Source of the DNA: Streptomyces plumbidurans
Lineage (GTDB): Bacteria; Actinomycetota; Actinomycetes; Streptomycetales; Streptomycetaceae
DNA length: 64,000 bases
Assembly (NCBI RefSeq): GCF_019857225.1
Contig: NZ_JAFJSY010000023.1
Location: 1 to 64,000, forward strand
Direction: 5' to 3'
A program made the translations under genes and the position numbers. Numbering within the stretch: the first letter of the stretch is position 1; every line of letters starts with the position of its first letter. The notes beneath the pieces were generated by a model. That model was not told where the DNA came from. It saw nothing but the letters and a program-made list of their open reading frames with translations, and searched no databases. This document shows, one piece after another, positions 33,550 to 42,054 of this stretch.

Positions 33550-34863
33550 TCAGCTCGCCGGGGTGTACTCCTGGGCCGCCTTCGACGCCCCTGCCTGGCG
33601 TACGACCTTCATGCCGCCGGTGACGTTCTTGTCCGGCTTGAGGATCACGCTCTCGCGGGAGGAGGCGGCAGCGGGGTCGCTGAAGTCCTGGGTCGTGCCG
33701 AAGCCCATGTCGAAGGAGTCGATCGACAGCAGGGCCTTGTCGACGCCCTCCCGGGTGAGGTCCTTGCTCGCGCAGGCCTTCTTCAGGGCCTCGCCGAAGG
33801 CCGACGCGGCGGTCCAGCCGGCCACGATGCCGTTGTCGAGGGAGTCCTTCGGATAGGCCGCCTTGTAGTCGGCGACCAGCTTCTTCGCCTCGGGGGTGTC
33901 CGCGCCGATCGGCAGCGACGGGGAGGCCACGTAGTAGTTCTTCATCAGGGCCGGACCCGCCTCGGTGGCGAGGAGCTGGGGTGCGAAGGCGGAGTTGTTG
34001 CCGATGATCGGCACATTGAAGCCGCTCGCCGCGGCGACGCCGACGAGCGAGGCCGCCTGGCGCGGGCCCGCACTGAGGACGATCGCCTTGACCCCTGCCT
34101 TCTTCAGGGCGGCGACCTGGGCCGTCATGTCGTTGTCGGTCGCCTTGATCTTCTGCTGCACCACGGTCAGACCGGCTTCCTTCGCCATGTGCTCGGAGCC
34201 GACCAGGGCGTTCTCGCCGTAGTCCCCCTCGAAGTAGACGTGTCCGATCCTGTCGCCCTTCTTGAGGCCCTTCTCCCGCATCAGGAAGTCGACGGCGTTG
34301 ATCGTCTCCAGGTCGTACGTGGATCCGATGACGCGGATGTACGGGCTGCCGAGCAGCGTCGCCGACCAGGCCTGCGGCAGGACCAGGTCCTTGTCCTGGC
34401 CGTCGATGCGCTTCTTGACGGCGGCGACGAACGGCGAGCCGATGAACTGGACGAAGCCCAGCACGTTCGGCTCCAGTTCGGTGTAGCCGGAGACGGCCTT
34501 CTGCGGGTCGTAGCCGTGATCGCGGATCGTGAGCTCGACCTTGTAGCCGCAGACGCCCCCGGCGGCGTTCAGCTGCTTCACATACAGCTGCTGCGCCTGG
34601 GTGACGCTCTTGCCGAGGGTCGCGTAGACGCCGCTCATGTCGGTGAGCGCGCCGAGTGTGATCGTCTTGCCGGAGATGCCCTCTCCGGTCTTCATCCCGC
34701 CCGCGGCGGCCTTGTCGCCGTCGTCCTTGGCCTTGGAACTGCATCCGGCCAGCACGAGCGCGGCGGCGAGCACACCCGCGGCTGCCCTGGCCGCCAACGC
34801 CCCGTTCACCCTGCTCGCCCTGTTGACCCTATTCATCCTGTTCGCCCTGTTCGTTCGGTTCAT
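33550..34863 (-). CDS. livK: Branched-chain amino-acid-type ABC transporter substrate-binding lipoprotein
   Basis: A 437-residue lipoprotein from the ATG at 34863, with GGGGAGG upstream and ATGA overlap with livM. The signal peptide has an unusual N-terminus of repeated Asn-Arg pairs (MNRTNRANRMNRVNRASRVN), a hydrophobic core, then the lipobox LAGC with Cys near residue 41. The mature part is a periplasmic-binding-protein type I fold (ITLGALTDMSGVYATLGKS, QLNAAGGVCGYKVEL, GADTPEAKKLVADYKAAYP). The ligand may be Leu/Ile/Val, but this family also binds urea, amides or aromatic acids. Last gene of livFGHM-livK. Confidence 0.9.
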   Translation of the reverse strand: MNRTNRANRMNRVNRASRVNGALAARAAAGVLAAALVLAGCSSKAKDDGDKAAAGGMKTGEGISGKTITLGALTDMSGVYATLGKSVTQAQQLYVKQLNAAGGVCGYKVELTIRDHGYDPQKAVSGYTELEPNVLGFVQFIGSPFVAAVKKRIDGQDKDLVLPQAWSATLLGSPYIRVIGSTYDLETINAVDFLMREKGLKKGDRIGHVYFEGDYGENALVGSEHMAKEAGLTVVQQKIKATDNDMTAQVAALKKAGVKAIVLSAGPRQAASLVGVAAASGFNVPIIGNNSAFAPQLLATEAGPALMKNYYVASPSLPIGADTPEAKKLVADYKAAYPKDSLDNGIVAGWTAASAFGEALKKACASKDLTREGVDKALLSIDSFDMGFGTTQDFSDPAAASSRESVILKPDKNVTGGMKVVRQAGASKAAQEYTPAS

Positions 34864-35996
34864 CGTTCCTCCCCTGGGTGGGTCCGTGCTGATCGGGTTC
34901 TGGCTCGACGCCGTACGACCGCCCCGGTCAGGCCGCCCGGCAGGAACAGCACCACCAGGACGACGGCGGCGCCGTAGAGGTAGCGGGCCGCCTCGCCCGG
35001 GGCGATGCCGTCCGTGCCCGGCGCGGAGACGAGGGGCAGTGTGTCGCTGTAGCGGGTCAGCACCTGCGGCAGCAGGGAGACGAAGGCGGCCCCGGCCACC
35101 GCTCCGGAGACCGAGCCGAGTCCGCCGATGACGATCATGGCGAGGTAGTCCAGGGACAGCGTGATGCCGAAGTAGTCGGGCACCGTCCGCTGGAACACCA
35201 GCGCGAGCAGGACGCCCGCGAGGCCCGCGTACATCGACGACAGCACGAAGACCGCGGCGCGGTGGCGGGCCACCGGGACCCCGAGCACGCCGGCCGCGAT
35301 GCGGTGGTCGCGGATGGCGTTCATGGCCCGCCCGGGACGGCCGCGCAGCACCCCGCGGGCGAACAGCGCGCAGGCCGCGAGCAGGACGAGACCGGCGTAC
35401 CAGAGCTTCTCGGCGGAGCCGAACGGCACGGCGGCGACGTCGATTTCACGGTCGTCGAAGGTGAGGCCGAACAGGCTCAGCGGGGGTACGTCGCGGCCGT
35501 TGGCGCCGCCGGTCAGGTCGTGGGCGTTGAACATGATGTGCTGGCCGATGAAGACCAGGGCGAGGGTGGCGATGCCCAGGTAGGCGCCGCTGAGCCGGCC
35601 CGAGATGGGGCTGAACAGTCCGCCCGCGAGGCCCGCGACCAGTACGGCGAGCACGGCCGCGAGCCAGGTCGGCAGGCCGAGCCCGGTCAGGCCGTCGCCG
35701 CCGTCCGCGGCGAGGACGCAGTAGCCGTAGGCGCCGACGGCGAGGAAGAAGGCGTGTCCCATGGAGAGCTGGCCCGTCGCCCCGGTGAGGAGATTGATGC
35801 CGATGGCACCGATCGCGGCGGCCATCGCGAACAGCCCGGCCTCCAGCCAGAAGCGGTCCAGGTAGAACGGGAACGCGAGGAGAAGGACGACGGCGACGGC
35901 CCACGCCCAAACACGCGGTCGGACGAGCCGGATCCGATGGAGGCCGGACCGGGGAGCCCTCTCGCGCGCCTCGTCACGGTGCAGCACCTCAGACAC
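34860..35996 (-). CDS. livM: Branched-chain amino-acid ABC transporter permease (LivM type)
   Basis: A 378-residue inner-membrane protein from the GTG at 35996, overlapping livH by 8 bp and the binding-protein gene by ATGA. About 9-10 hydrophobic segments are seen. The family signature for LivM (INLLTGATGQLSMGHAFFLAVGAYGYC) is split here into its core GATGQLSMGHAFF, and the cytoplasmic coupling loop contains GRAMNAIRDHRIAAGVLGV. The C-terminal tail is Arg-rich. It pairs with LivH to form the translocation path. Confidence 0.92.
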   Translation of the reverse strand: MSEVLHRDEARERAPRSGLHRIRLVRPRVWAWAVAVVLLLAFPFYLDRFWLEAGLFAMAAAIGAIGINLLTGATGQLSMGHAFFLAVGAYGYCVLAADGGDGLTGLGLPTWLAAVLAVLVAGLAGGLFSPISGRLSGAYLGIATLALVFIGQHIMFNAHDLTGGANGRDVPPLSLFGLTFDDREIDVAAVPFGSAEKLWYAGLVLLAACALFARGVLRGRPGRAMNAIRDHRIAAGVLGVPVARHRAAVFVLSSMYAGLAGVLLALVFQRTVPDYFGITLSLDYLAMIVIGGLGSVSGAVAGAAFVSLLPQVLTRYSDTLPLVSAPGTDGIAPGEAARYLYGAAVVLVVLFLPGGLTGAVVRRRARTRSARTHPGEER

Positions 35997-36879
35997 GGGC
36001 GAGCTCCTTCGTGCCGAACAGCCCCGCGGGGCGGATGAGCAGGACGGCGACCATGACGAGGTAGGGCGCCAGGTCGCCGAGGCCGCGTCCCAGGAAGGTC
36101 AGATCGCTCTGGTATCCGGTGGCCAGGGACTCCGTGACGCCGACCAAAAGGCCGCCGACGAGGGCGCCCGTCGTGGAGTCGAGGCCGCCGAGGATGGCCG
36201 CCGGGAACGCCTTGAGCGCGGCCAGCGAGGTGGCCCGTTCCAGGCCCGGGGTCGGGAAGACCGTGAGGAACAGCGCGGCCACGGCGGCGAGACCGCCCGC
36301 CACCGCCCAGGCCCCGAGCGACACCCGCCCCAGCCGTACGCCCATCAGCGCCGCCGTCTCCGCACTCTCGGCGGCGGCGCGCATCGCCACGCCCCACGAG
36401 GTGTAGCGGAAGACCAGCAGGAACGCGGTGATGAGCAGGGCCGCCGTCACGAACGCGGCGATCCGGGTCTGCGCGAGCGAGATCGGCCCGACGCTGACGA
36501 CGGCGTCGCCCCAGGGATCGCCGAGCGTGAGGACGTCCGTGCCGATACGGCGCGTCAGTTCGGTGGTGAGCAGGATGTCGACGCCGATGGTGACGATGGC
36601 CAGGACGCTGTGGTCACTGCCCCGGTAACGCCGTATGACCACGAACTCCACGGCGGCGCCCACCAGCGCCGCACCCGCGATCCCGGCCACGAGGGCGGGC
36701 CAGAAGCCGATGTCGTCGTGCAGGACGGCGGTGATGTATCCGCCCGCGAGCAGCAGCGAGGCATGGGCGAAGTTGACGACCTCGGTGGCCCGGAAGATCA
36801 CCACGAACCCGAGCGCGATGAGCGCGTAGACGGAGCCCAGGGACAGTCCGTTGAGGAGGATCTCGGCGAAGGTGCTCAT
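35989..36879 (-). CDS. livH: Branched-chain amino-acid ABC transporter permease (LivH type)
   Basis: A 296-residue membrane protein from the ATG at 36879, joined to livG by ATGA. The start MSTFAEILLNGLSLGSVYAL and the segment FRATEVVNFAHASLLLAGGY are the hallmarks of LivH. The coupling loop is GVAMRAAAESAETAALMGV, and ILGGLDSTTGALVGGLLVGV precedes the last helices. About eight membrane segments are visible. It forms the importer channel with LivM. Confidence 0.93.
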   Translation of the reverse strand: MSTFAEILLNGLSLGSVYALIALGFVVIFRATEVVNFAHASLLLAGGYITAVLHDDIGFWPALVAGIAGAALVGAAVEFVVIRRYRGSDHSVLAIVTIGVDILLTTELTRRIGTDVLTLGDPWGDAVVSVGPISLAQTRIAAFVTAALLITAFLLVFRYTSWGVAMRAAAESAETAALMGVRLGRVSLGAWAVAGGLAAVAALFLTVFPTPGLERATSLAALKAFPAAILGGLDSTTGALVGGLLVGVTESLATGYQSDLTFLGRGLGDLAPYLVMVAVLLIRPAGLFGTKELARV

Positions 36880-37670
36880 GCTCCCGCTCCCAGGTACGCG
36901 CGGACGACTTCCGGGTCGTTCTGTACGTCGGCGGGAGGGCCGTCGGCGATGCGGCGCCCGAAGTCCAGGACGGTCACCGCGTCCGCGAGCCGCATCACCA
37001 CCCCCATGTCGTGCTCCACCAGCACGATCGAGATGCCGAGGCCGTCGCGGACGCCCGCGATGACGGCGGCGGTGCGGCGCCGTTCGTCGGCGGTCATGCC
37101 CGCGACCGGCTCGTCGAGGAGCAGCAGACGCGGTTCCATGCACAGCGCGCGGGCGAGTTCGGCGAGCTTCTGCTGTCCGTACGGCAGGGAGCCCGCGGGC
37201 GCGTCGAGGCAGTCGTCGATGCCGACGAACTCGGCGATCTCCCGCACCCGCGCCCGGTGCAGCCGCTCCTCGCGCGCCGCCGAGGGCAGCCGCAGCCCGG
37301 CGGCCAGGAAGCCGGTGCGGGTCAGCCGGTACCGGCCGAGGAGCAGGCTGTCGGCCACGGTGGCGTGCGGCGGCAGCGCGAGGTTCTGGAAGATACGGGC
37401 GACACCGAGACCGGCGATGCGGTGCGCAGGCATCCGGGTCAGCTCGTGCCCGCCGAAGCGGACGCTGCCCGCGGTGGCCCGGTAGACACCGGACAGCACG
37501 TTGAAGCAGGTGGACTTCCCGGCGCCGTTGGGCCCGATGAGGGCGTGCACGGTGCCGGGGCGGACGGTGAAGCCGACGTCGTCGAGTGCGGTGAGCCCGG
37601 CGAAGCGGACGGTGAGGTGCCGTACTTCCAACGTCTCTGTCGTGGTCCGTGCGCCGGGGGTCTCCGTCAC
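36876..37670 (-). CDS. livG: Branched-chain amino-acid ABC transporter ATP-binding protein (LivG type)
   Basis: A 264-residue ATPase. The GTG at 37670 follows AGGGG by eight bases; another GTG at 37679 overlaps the livF stop and is a possible alternative. Walker A is GPNGAGKST, the Q-loop region is ARIFQNLALPPHATV, the signature is the degenerate LPYGQQKLAELARAL, Walker B is LLLLDEPVAGM and the H-loop is LVEHDMGVV. The C-terminal VVRAYLG is typical of LivG. The open frame continues 2 kb upstream through livF; that part is an out-of-frame shadow. Confidence 0.93.
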   Translation of the reverse strand: MTETPGARTTTETLEVRHLTVRFAGLTALDDVGFTVRPGTVHALIGPNGAGKSTCFNVLSGVYRATAGSVRFGGHELTRMPAHRIAGLGVARIFQNLALPPHATVADSLLLGRYRLTRTGFLAAGLRLPSAAREERLHRARVREIAEFVGIDDCLDAPAGSLPYGQQKLAELARALCMEPRLLLLDEPVAGMTADERRRTAAVIAGVRDGLGISIVLVEHDMGVVMRLADAVTVLDFGRRIADGPPADVQNDPEVVRAYLGAGA

Positions 37671-37675
37671 GCCGC

Positions 37676-38476
37676 TCACCCCTGCCACCGCGTCAGCGTC
37701 CGTGTGCCGGCGCCGGCCTCTGCCGCGTCCGCCGCCGCGTCCTCGTCGACCACGCCCAGGTAGCGGCGGCGCACCTCGTCCGAGGCGGCCAGCTCTGCGG
37801 CGGGTCCGGACAGGGTCACCTCGCCGACTTCGAGGACGTACGCCCGCTCGGCCAGGCGCAGGGCGAGTGCCGCGTTCTGTTCGACGAGGAGGACCGAGGT
37901 GCCCTGGTCGTTGATCTCCTTCACGGTCTCGGCGATCCGCTCGGCCATCAGCGGGGCGAGGCCGAGGGAGGGCTCGTCCAGGAGGAGGACCGCGGGGGCG
38001 GCCATCAGGGCGCGGGCGACGGCGAGCATCTGCTGCTCGCCGCCGGAGAGCAGACCGGCGCGCTGCCGGGCGCGTTCGGCGAGCACCGGGAAGAGTTCGT
38101 GGACGCGGTGCAGAGCGGCCGCGCGCCGCGAGCGGGGGCTGCCGAGTGCGCCCGCGGCCAGGTTGTCGGCGACCGTCATCCGGGCGAACACCTGCCGCCC
38201 CTCCGGCACTTGGGACACCCCGGCGGCGACCACCCGGTCCGGCGGCAAGGTGTCGAGGCGGCGACCGCCCAGGCTCACCGTGCCCCCGACGACCGCGCCG
38301 CCGTGGAAGGACAGCGTGCGGCTGATGGCCCGCAGCAGGGTCGACTTGCCCGCGCCGTTCGCGCCGAGCACCGTCACCACGGCCCCTTCGGGCACGTGAA
38401 GGGACACGCGTCGCAGTGCCCGCACGGGTCCGTATCCGACCGAAAGATCGTCGACGACCAGCCCGGATCCGCCCAT
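37676..38476 (-). CDS. livF: Branched-chain amino-acid ABC transporter ATP-binding protein (LivF type)
   Basis: A 266-residue ATPase from the ATG at 38476, with GGGGGGAG upstream. Walker A GANGAGKST, Q-loop VSQVPEGRQVFARMTV (PEGR is typical of LivF), signature LLSGGEQQMLAVARAL, Walker B VLLLDEPSLGL and H-loop LVEQNAALAL are all present. A Ala/Asp-rich tail of about 25 residues follows the usual RRRYLG end. First gene of the operon, divergent from the PucR-type regulator. Confidence 0.94.
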   Translation of the reverse strand: MGGSGLVVDDLSVGYGPVRALRRVSLHVPEGAVVTVLGANGAGKSTLLRAISRTLSFHGGAVVGGTVSLGGRRLDTLPPDRVVAAGVSQVPEGRQVFARMTVADNLAAGALGSPRSRRAAALHRVHELFPVLAERARQRAGLLSGGEQQMLAVARALMAAPAVLLLDEPSLGLAPLMAERIAETVKEINDQGTSVLLVEQNAALALRLAERAYVLEVGEVTLSGPAAELAASDEVRRRYLGVVDEDAAADAAEAGAGTRTLTRWQG

Positions 38477-38587
38477 GGACTCCCCCCTCGCTCTCGCCCG
38501 GTGTGGCGCTCACCCCAGCACCGGCGGGGGCGCGCGTCCACGCCGTACGGCCGAATCGCTGCCGACGCCCAGCGCGCCCCGCCGGAC

Positions 38588-38605
38588 GTTGTGCGCGTGC
38601 ACAAC
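38588..38605. promoter_or_regulatory. 18-bp palindrome between livF and the PucR-type gene
   Basis: GTTGTGC-GCGT-GCACAAC has perfect 7-bp arms. It lies 52 bases before the regulator's ATG and 111 bases before livF. It is the best candidate operator in the 181-bp divergent region, probably for the PucR-type protein, which would then control both itself and the transporter. Binding is inferred from position. Confidence 0.55.
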
Positions 38606-38657
38606 ACCGCGTGTCAGGGGCCTGTGCGCGACCGTGTCCCGGTGGCATGCTCCGGCC

Positions 38658-39854
38658 ATGGGAGGGCGCCGACCGCGGACCGGTCATGACTGGAAGCTGC
38701 TGGCGGAGGCCTGCGAGGCCCTGCTGGAACGGCTGCCGGAACTTGTCGACGAACATGTCCGGCAGCTCATCGAGTACTCCCCCGTCTACGGGCAGGTGCT
38801 CCCGTACGACCAGCAGTGGCGGGAGGCGGAGGAGGCGATGCGGGTCGGGATCGAGACGCTCGCCGCGCCCCGGGACTCGCCGCGCCGCGACCTGGAGCGC
38901 GCCGAGGACGCGGGACGGCGCAGGGCCCGGCAGGGACTGCCGCTCGACCTCCTCGTGCACGCCTACCGCAACGCCGGCTATCTGCTGTGGGACGCGCTCG
39001 TGGAAGGGGCGTCGGGGCGCGAGCCGGAGCGGCTCGCGGCGCTGATGCGCTCGACGACGATGGTGTGGTCCGCGGTGGACGCGCAGACCCAGGCGGCCTC
39101 GGAGGCGTACCGGGCCACGGAGGCGGAACTGCGGCGGCGCACGGACGAGCAGTTGCAGGCGCTGCTCGACGCGCTGCTGGAGGGGCAGGCGACGCCCGGA
39201 CTGGCCGCCCGGGCGGCAGCGGGCCTCGATCTGCCGGAGCACGGGCCGTACGCGGTGGTGGTGCTCCGGGCCGGGCGGCGGGAGGCGTGGGAGCGGCCCG
39301 TGCGGGGGGCCGGGTTCGGCTTCATCTGGCGGATGCGGGCGGACTGCGAGGTCGGGGTCGTCGCGCTGGGGCCGGGCCAGAGCCTGGACGAGGTGGCGCG
39401 GGTGCTGGACGGGCGGTGCGCGGGGCCGGGCGGCATCAGCCCGGTGGTGCCGGGGCTCGCCGAGCTGGGCCGGGCCCGACGGCTGGCCGAACTCGCCCTG
39501 CGCACCTGCCCACCGGACGCGAACACGGTCGTACGCCTGGACCAGCGCATGCCGACCGCGCTCGTGGTCAGCCAGCCCGAGCTGGCGGACCGTCTGGTGG
39601 CGGACGTGTTCGGCGGGTTGCTGGAACTGGAGCCCGCCGACCGGGCGGTCCTCCTGGAGACCCTCGACGTATGGCTGGGCTGCGAGGGCTCGGCGGGCCG
39701 CGCCGCGGGACGGCTGTACTGCCACCGCAACACGGTCTTCAACCGGCTGCGCCGCCTGGAACAGCTGACGTCCCGCTCCCTGGCCCGCCCCCGGGACCTC
39801 ATCGAGATGACGCTGGCCCTGGATGCGTACAGGTTGTCGGGGGCACGGGGGTGA
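38658..39854 (+). CDS. PucR/CdaR-type transcriptional regulator
   Basis: A 398-residue protein from the ATG at 38658. The N-terminal RsbRD-like helical domain (about 15-160, LLERLPELVDEHVRQLIEYSP) is followed by a GGDEF-like central segment (about 185-320) and a C-terminal PucR HTH: AVLLETLDVWLGCEGSAGRAAG, then YCHRNTVFNRLRRLEQLT and the tail DLIEMTLALDAYRL. Members activate catabolic or transport genes in response to metabolites. It diverges from livF across a palindrome and should control the importer. The stop lies just before the minisatellite. Confidence 0.88.
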   Translation: MGGRRPRTGHDWKLLAEACEALLERLPELVDEHVRQLIEYSPVYGQVLPYDQQWREAEEAMRVGIETLAAPRDSPRRDLERAEDAGRRRARQGLPLDLLVHAYRNAGYLLWDALVEGASGREPERLAALMRSTTMVWSAVDAQTQAASEAYRATEAELRRRTDEQLQALLDALLEGQATPGLAARAAAGLDLPEHGPYAVVVLRAGRREAWERPVRGAGFGFIWRMRADCEVGVVALGPGQSLDEVARVLDGRCAGPGGISPVVPGLAELGRARRLAELALRTCPPDANTVVRLDQRMPTALVVSQPELADRLVADVFGGLLELEPADRAVLLETLDVWLGCEGSAGRAAGRLYCHRNTVFNRLRRLEQLTSRSLARPRDLIEMTLALDAYRLSGARG

Positions 39855-40698
39855 GGGGCGCCCGGTCCGGTGGTACCCAGGCAGGTCCGACGGGTGCCGG
39901 GGCGCGGGTGCGACCCGCGCCGGTTAACCGGAGCCGAGACGGGGCGGTCGACCGGCGCCGGTCGCCCACGCAGCCGAGATCGCGTGCGCGACCGGCCCAC
40001 GTCCAATAGTTGCCGCGACCACGCGGGCTACCGGCCCGGGGCCGAAGCCTGCCGGGGCACGCCCCCGCGTGACCGGCTTGACTCCGACAGCTGCGAGGGC
40101 GCCCTGCCTGACCGGCCCAGGTCCGACGACCACCAAGGCACGCCGCGTGAACGGCCCGGATCCGACGACCGCCAAGGCACACCCCGCCTGACCGGCCCAG
40201 CCCAGCGCCCGCCAAGGCACACCCCACCGGGCCGCGGCCCGAGCCCGACGCCCGCCACAGCACACGCCGCGTGACCGGATCCGACGACTGCCAAGGCCCG
40301 CCCCACCTGACCGGACCGAGCCCAGCGCCCGCCACAGCACAACCCGCGTGGCCGGACCGGTCCGACGACCGCCACCGCACAACCCGCGTGATCGGATCCG
40401 ACGACTGCCAAGGCCCGCCTTACGTGACCGGACCGCACCCGACAACCGCCAAGGCACACCCCACCGGGCCGGTCCGAGCCCGATGCCCGCCAAGGCACAC
40501 CGCGTGACCGGCCCGGGTCCGACGACCACCACAGCACAACCCGCGTGACCGGACCGGGCCCGACGACCACCACAGCACACCCCACGTGACGGACCGGGTC
40601 CGACGACCACCACAGCACACCCCGCCCGACCGGACCGGCCCCGGCGACAGCCGAGGCATGCCCTGCGTGTCCGGCCCGGGCCCGGTGGAACGGCAGGC
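39855..40698. repeat. Minisatellite: about 19 tandem units of about 41 bp between convergent genes
   Basis: From 39927 to 40669 units begin with ACCGG (or ACGG, GCCGG, ATCGG) at 39927, 39951, 39991, 40030, 40072, 40111, 40151, 40191, 40226, 40274, 40310, 40351, 40391, 40427, 40463, 40507, 40548, 40589 and 40629. Lengths are mostly 36-44 bp, with 40-41 the mode. A typical unit runs ACCGGACCGGGTCCGACGAC, then CGCCAAGGCACACCCCGCGTG. Units near the right end are most alike; the left end is degenerate. The unit holds the dyad CGGACCGGGTCCG. No gene is supported here; reading frames across it are broken by the irregular lengths. Confidence 0.9.
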
Positions 40699-41850
40699 TC
40701 AGGTCAGGAAATCCCCGGCGACGCGCTCGGCGACCCGTTCCAGGATGGGGCCCGCCTCGGCGATGCACTTGGCCACGTCCGGCTCGGTGTCCGTGAGGGG
40801 GTAGACGCGGCGGATGCCTGCGCGGCCCAGTGCTTCGGGCGCCAGGGCGAGGCGGCCGCATACGGCGACGACCTCCTTGTTCGCGGCGCGGGCGGCGGCG
40901 GCGACGCCTGCGGGGGCCTTGCCGTGCAGGGTCTGCTCGTCGAGGGAGCCCTCGCCGGTGATCACCAGGTCCGCCCACTCCAGCGCGGGCGCGAAGCCGA
41001 GGACCTCGAGCATGACCTCGATGCCGGGGCGGAAGCGGGCGCCGAGGAGCAGGGCGCCGTAGCCGATGCCGCCGGCCGCGCCCGCGCCCGGGGAGGCCGC
41101 GTACTCCGCCGCCTTCGCCCCGACCGCTTCCTCCAGCACCTTGGCGTAGTGCGCGAGGGCGGCGTCCAGGGTCTCCACGTCGTCCGGGGAGGCGCCCTTC
41201 TGCGGGCCGTAGACGGCGGGCGCGCCCTTCGGTCCGGTCAGCGGGTTGTCGACGTCGCTCGCGAGCACCAGCTCGACGGAGCCGAGGCGCGGGTCGAGGC
41301 CGGACAGGTCGGCGGACGCCAGCCCGCTCAGACCGCCGCCGCCCGGAGCCACCGGTTCCCCGTCCGCGTCCAGGAACCGGGCGCCGAGTGCGGACAGCAT
41401 CCCGGCGCCGCCGTCGGTGGTCGCGCTGCCGCCCACTCCGAAGACGATGCTCCGGGCGCCCGCGTCCAGGGCGGCTCTCAGCAGTTCTCCCGCGCCGTAC
41501 GTGGACGCCGTGAGCGGTGCGAAGACGCCCGCGGGCAGCCGCTGCAGCCCGCTCGACTCCGCCATCTCCACGACCGCCGTGCCGCCGCGCAGGGCGAACG
41601 CCGCCGTCACCTCGTCCCCGAGCGGTCCGGCGACACGCACCTCGCGCCGCTCGAACCCGGCCGCGACCGCCGCGTCCACGGTTCCGTCACCGCCGTCGGC
41701 GACGGGCAGCGCCTCCACCTGAACGGTCGGCACGACCCGGCGCAGACCCGCCGTCACGCGCTCGGCGACCTGCACGGCCGTCAGCGACCCCTTGAACTTG
41801 TCCGCGGCGATGAGCACCCTCTGGGCGCTCCTGCCTGCAGCGTCCGCCAC
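40699..41850 (-). CDS. glxK: Glycerate kinase
   Basis: A 383-residue type-II (GlxK/GarK) glycerate kinase from the GTG at 41850, with GGGGAAGACAAG upstream. Family stretches are IAADKFKGSLTAVQVAE, LPVADGGDGTVDAAV, VVEMAESSGLQRLP, FGVGGSATTDGGAGMLSALG, VLASDVDNPLTGPKGA and VITGEGSLDEQTLHGKAP. It phosphorylates D-glycerate with ATP, feeding glyoxylate or serine breakdown products into glycolysis. Stand-alone gene, ending against the minisatellite. Confidence 0.95.
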   Translation of the reverse strand: MADAAGRSAQRVLIAADKFKGSLTAVQVAERVTAGLRRVVPTVQVEALPVADGGDGTVDAAVAAGFERREVRVAGPLGDEVTAAFALRGGTAVVEMAESSGLQRLPAGVFAPLTASTYGAGELLRAALDAGARSIVFGVGGSATTDGGAGMLSALGARFLDADGEPVAPGGGGLSGLASADLSGLDPRLGSVELVLASDVDNPLTGPKGAPAVYGPQKGASPDDVETLDAALAHYAKVLEEAVGAKAAEYAASPGAGAAGGIGYGALLLGARFRPGIEVMLEVLGFAPALEWADLVITGEGSLDEQTLHGKAPAGVAAAARAANKEVVAVCGRLALAPEALGRAGIRRVYPLTDTEPDVAKCIAEAGPILERVAERVAGDFLT

Positions 41851-42054
41851 CTTGTCTTCCCCTTGCTCTCCGGGCCCCGCGCACGTCGGGGCCAGTCGCG
41901 CCGCTGCGACCTTAACCGCAGGACGCCCCCGCCGTCATGCACCGCCCGGCCCGTGGGACGGGGCTCGGAGCCTCCTGTGTGCCGACCCGTGACTCGCCCA
42001 TGCTCCCTCACCCAGGCGCGGGCAGGCGCCCCGTAAGTGGGTAGACCATCAGCT

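Noticed and set aside
36876..39725. A 949-codon frame joining livG to upstream sequence
   Set aside because: Upstream of the GTG at 37670 it is the shadow of livF and, further on, antisense to the PucR-type gene.
39927..40669. CRISPR array
   Set aside because: Units are contiguous and vary throughout; there is no alternation of identical repeats with unique spacers, and no cas gene is near.
40028..40978. A 316-residue minus-strand frame and a 134-residue plus-strand frame across the minisatellite
   Set aside because: They are repeat translations (for example alternating VVVGPGP and AVVGSG segments); unit lengths are not multiples of three, and the minus frame also overlaps glycerate kinase out of frame.
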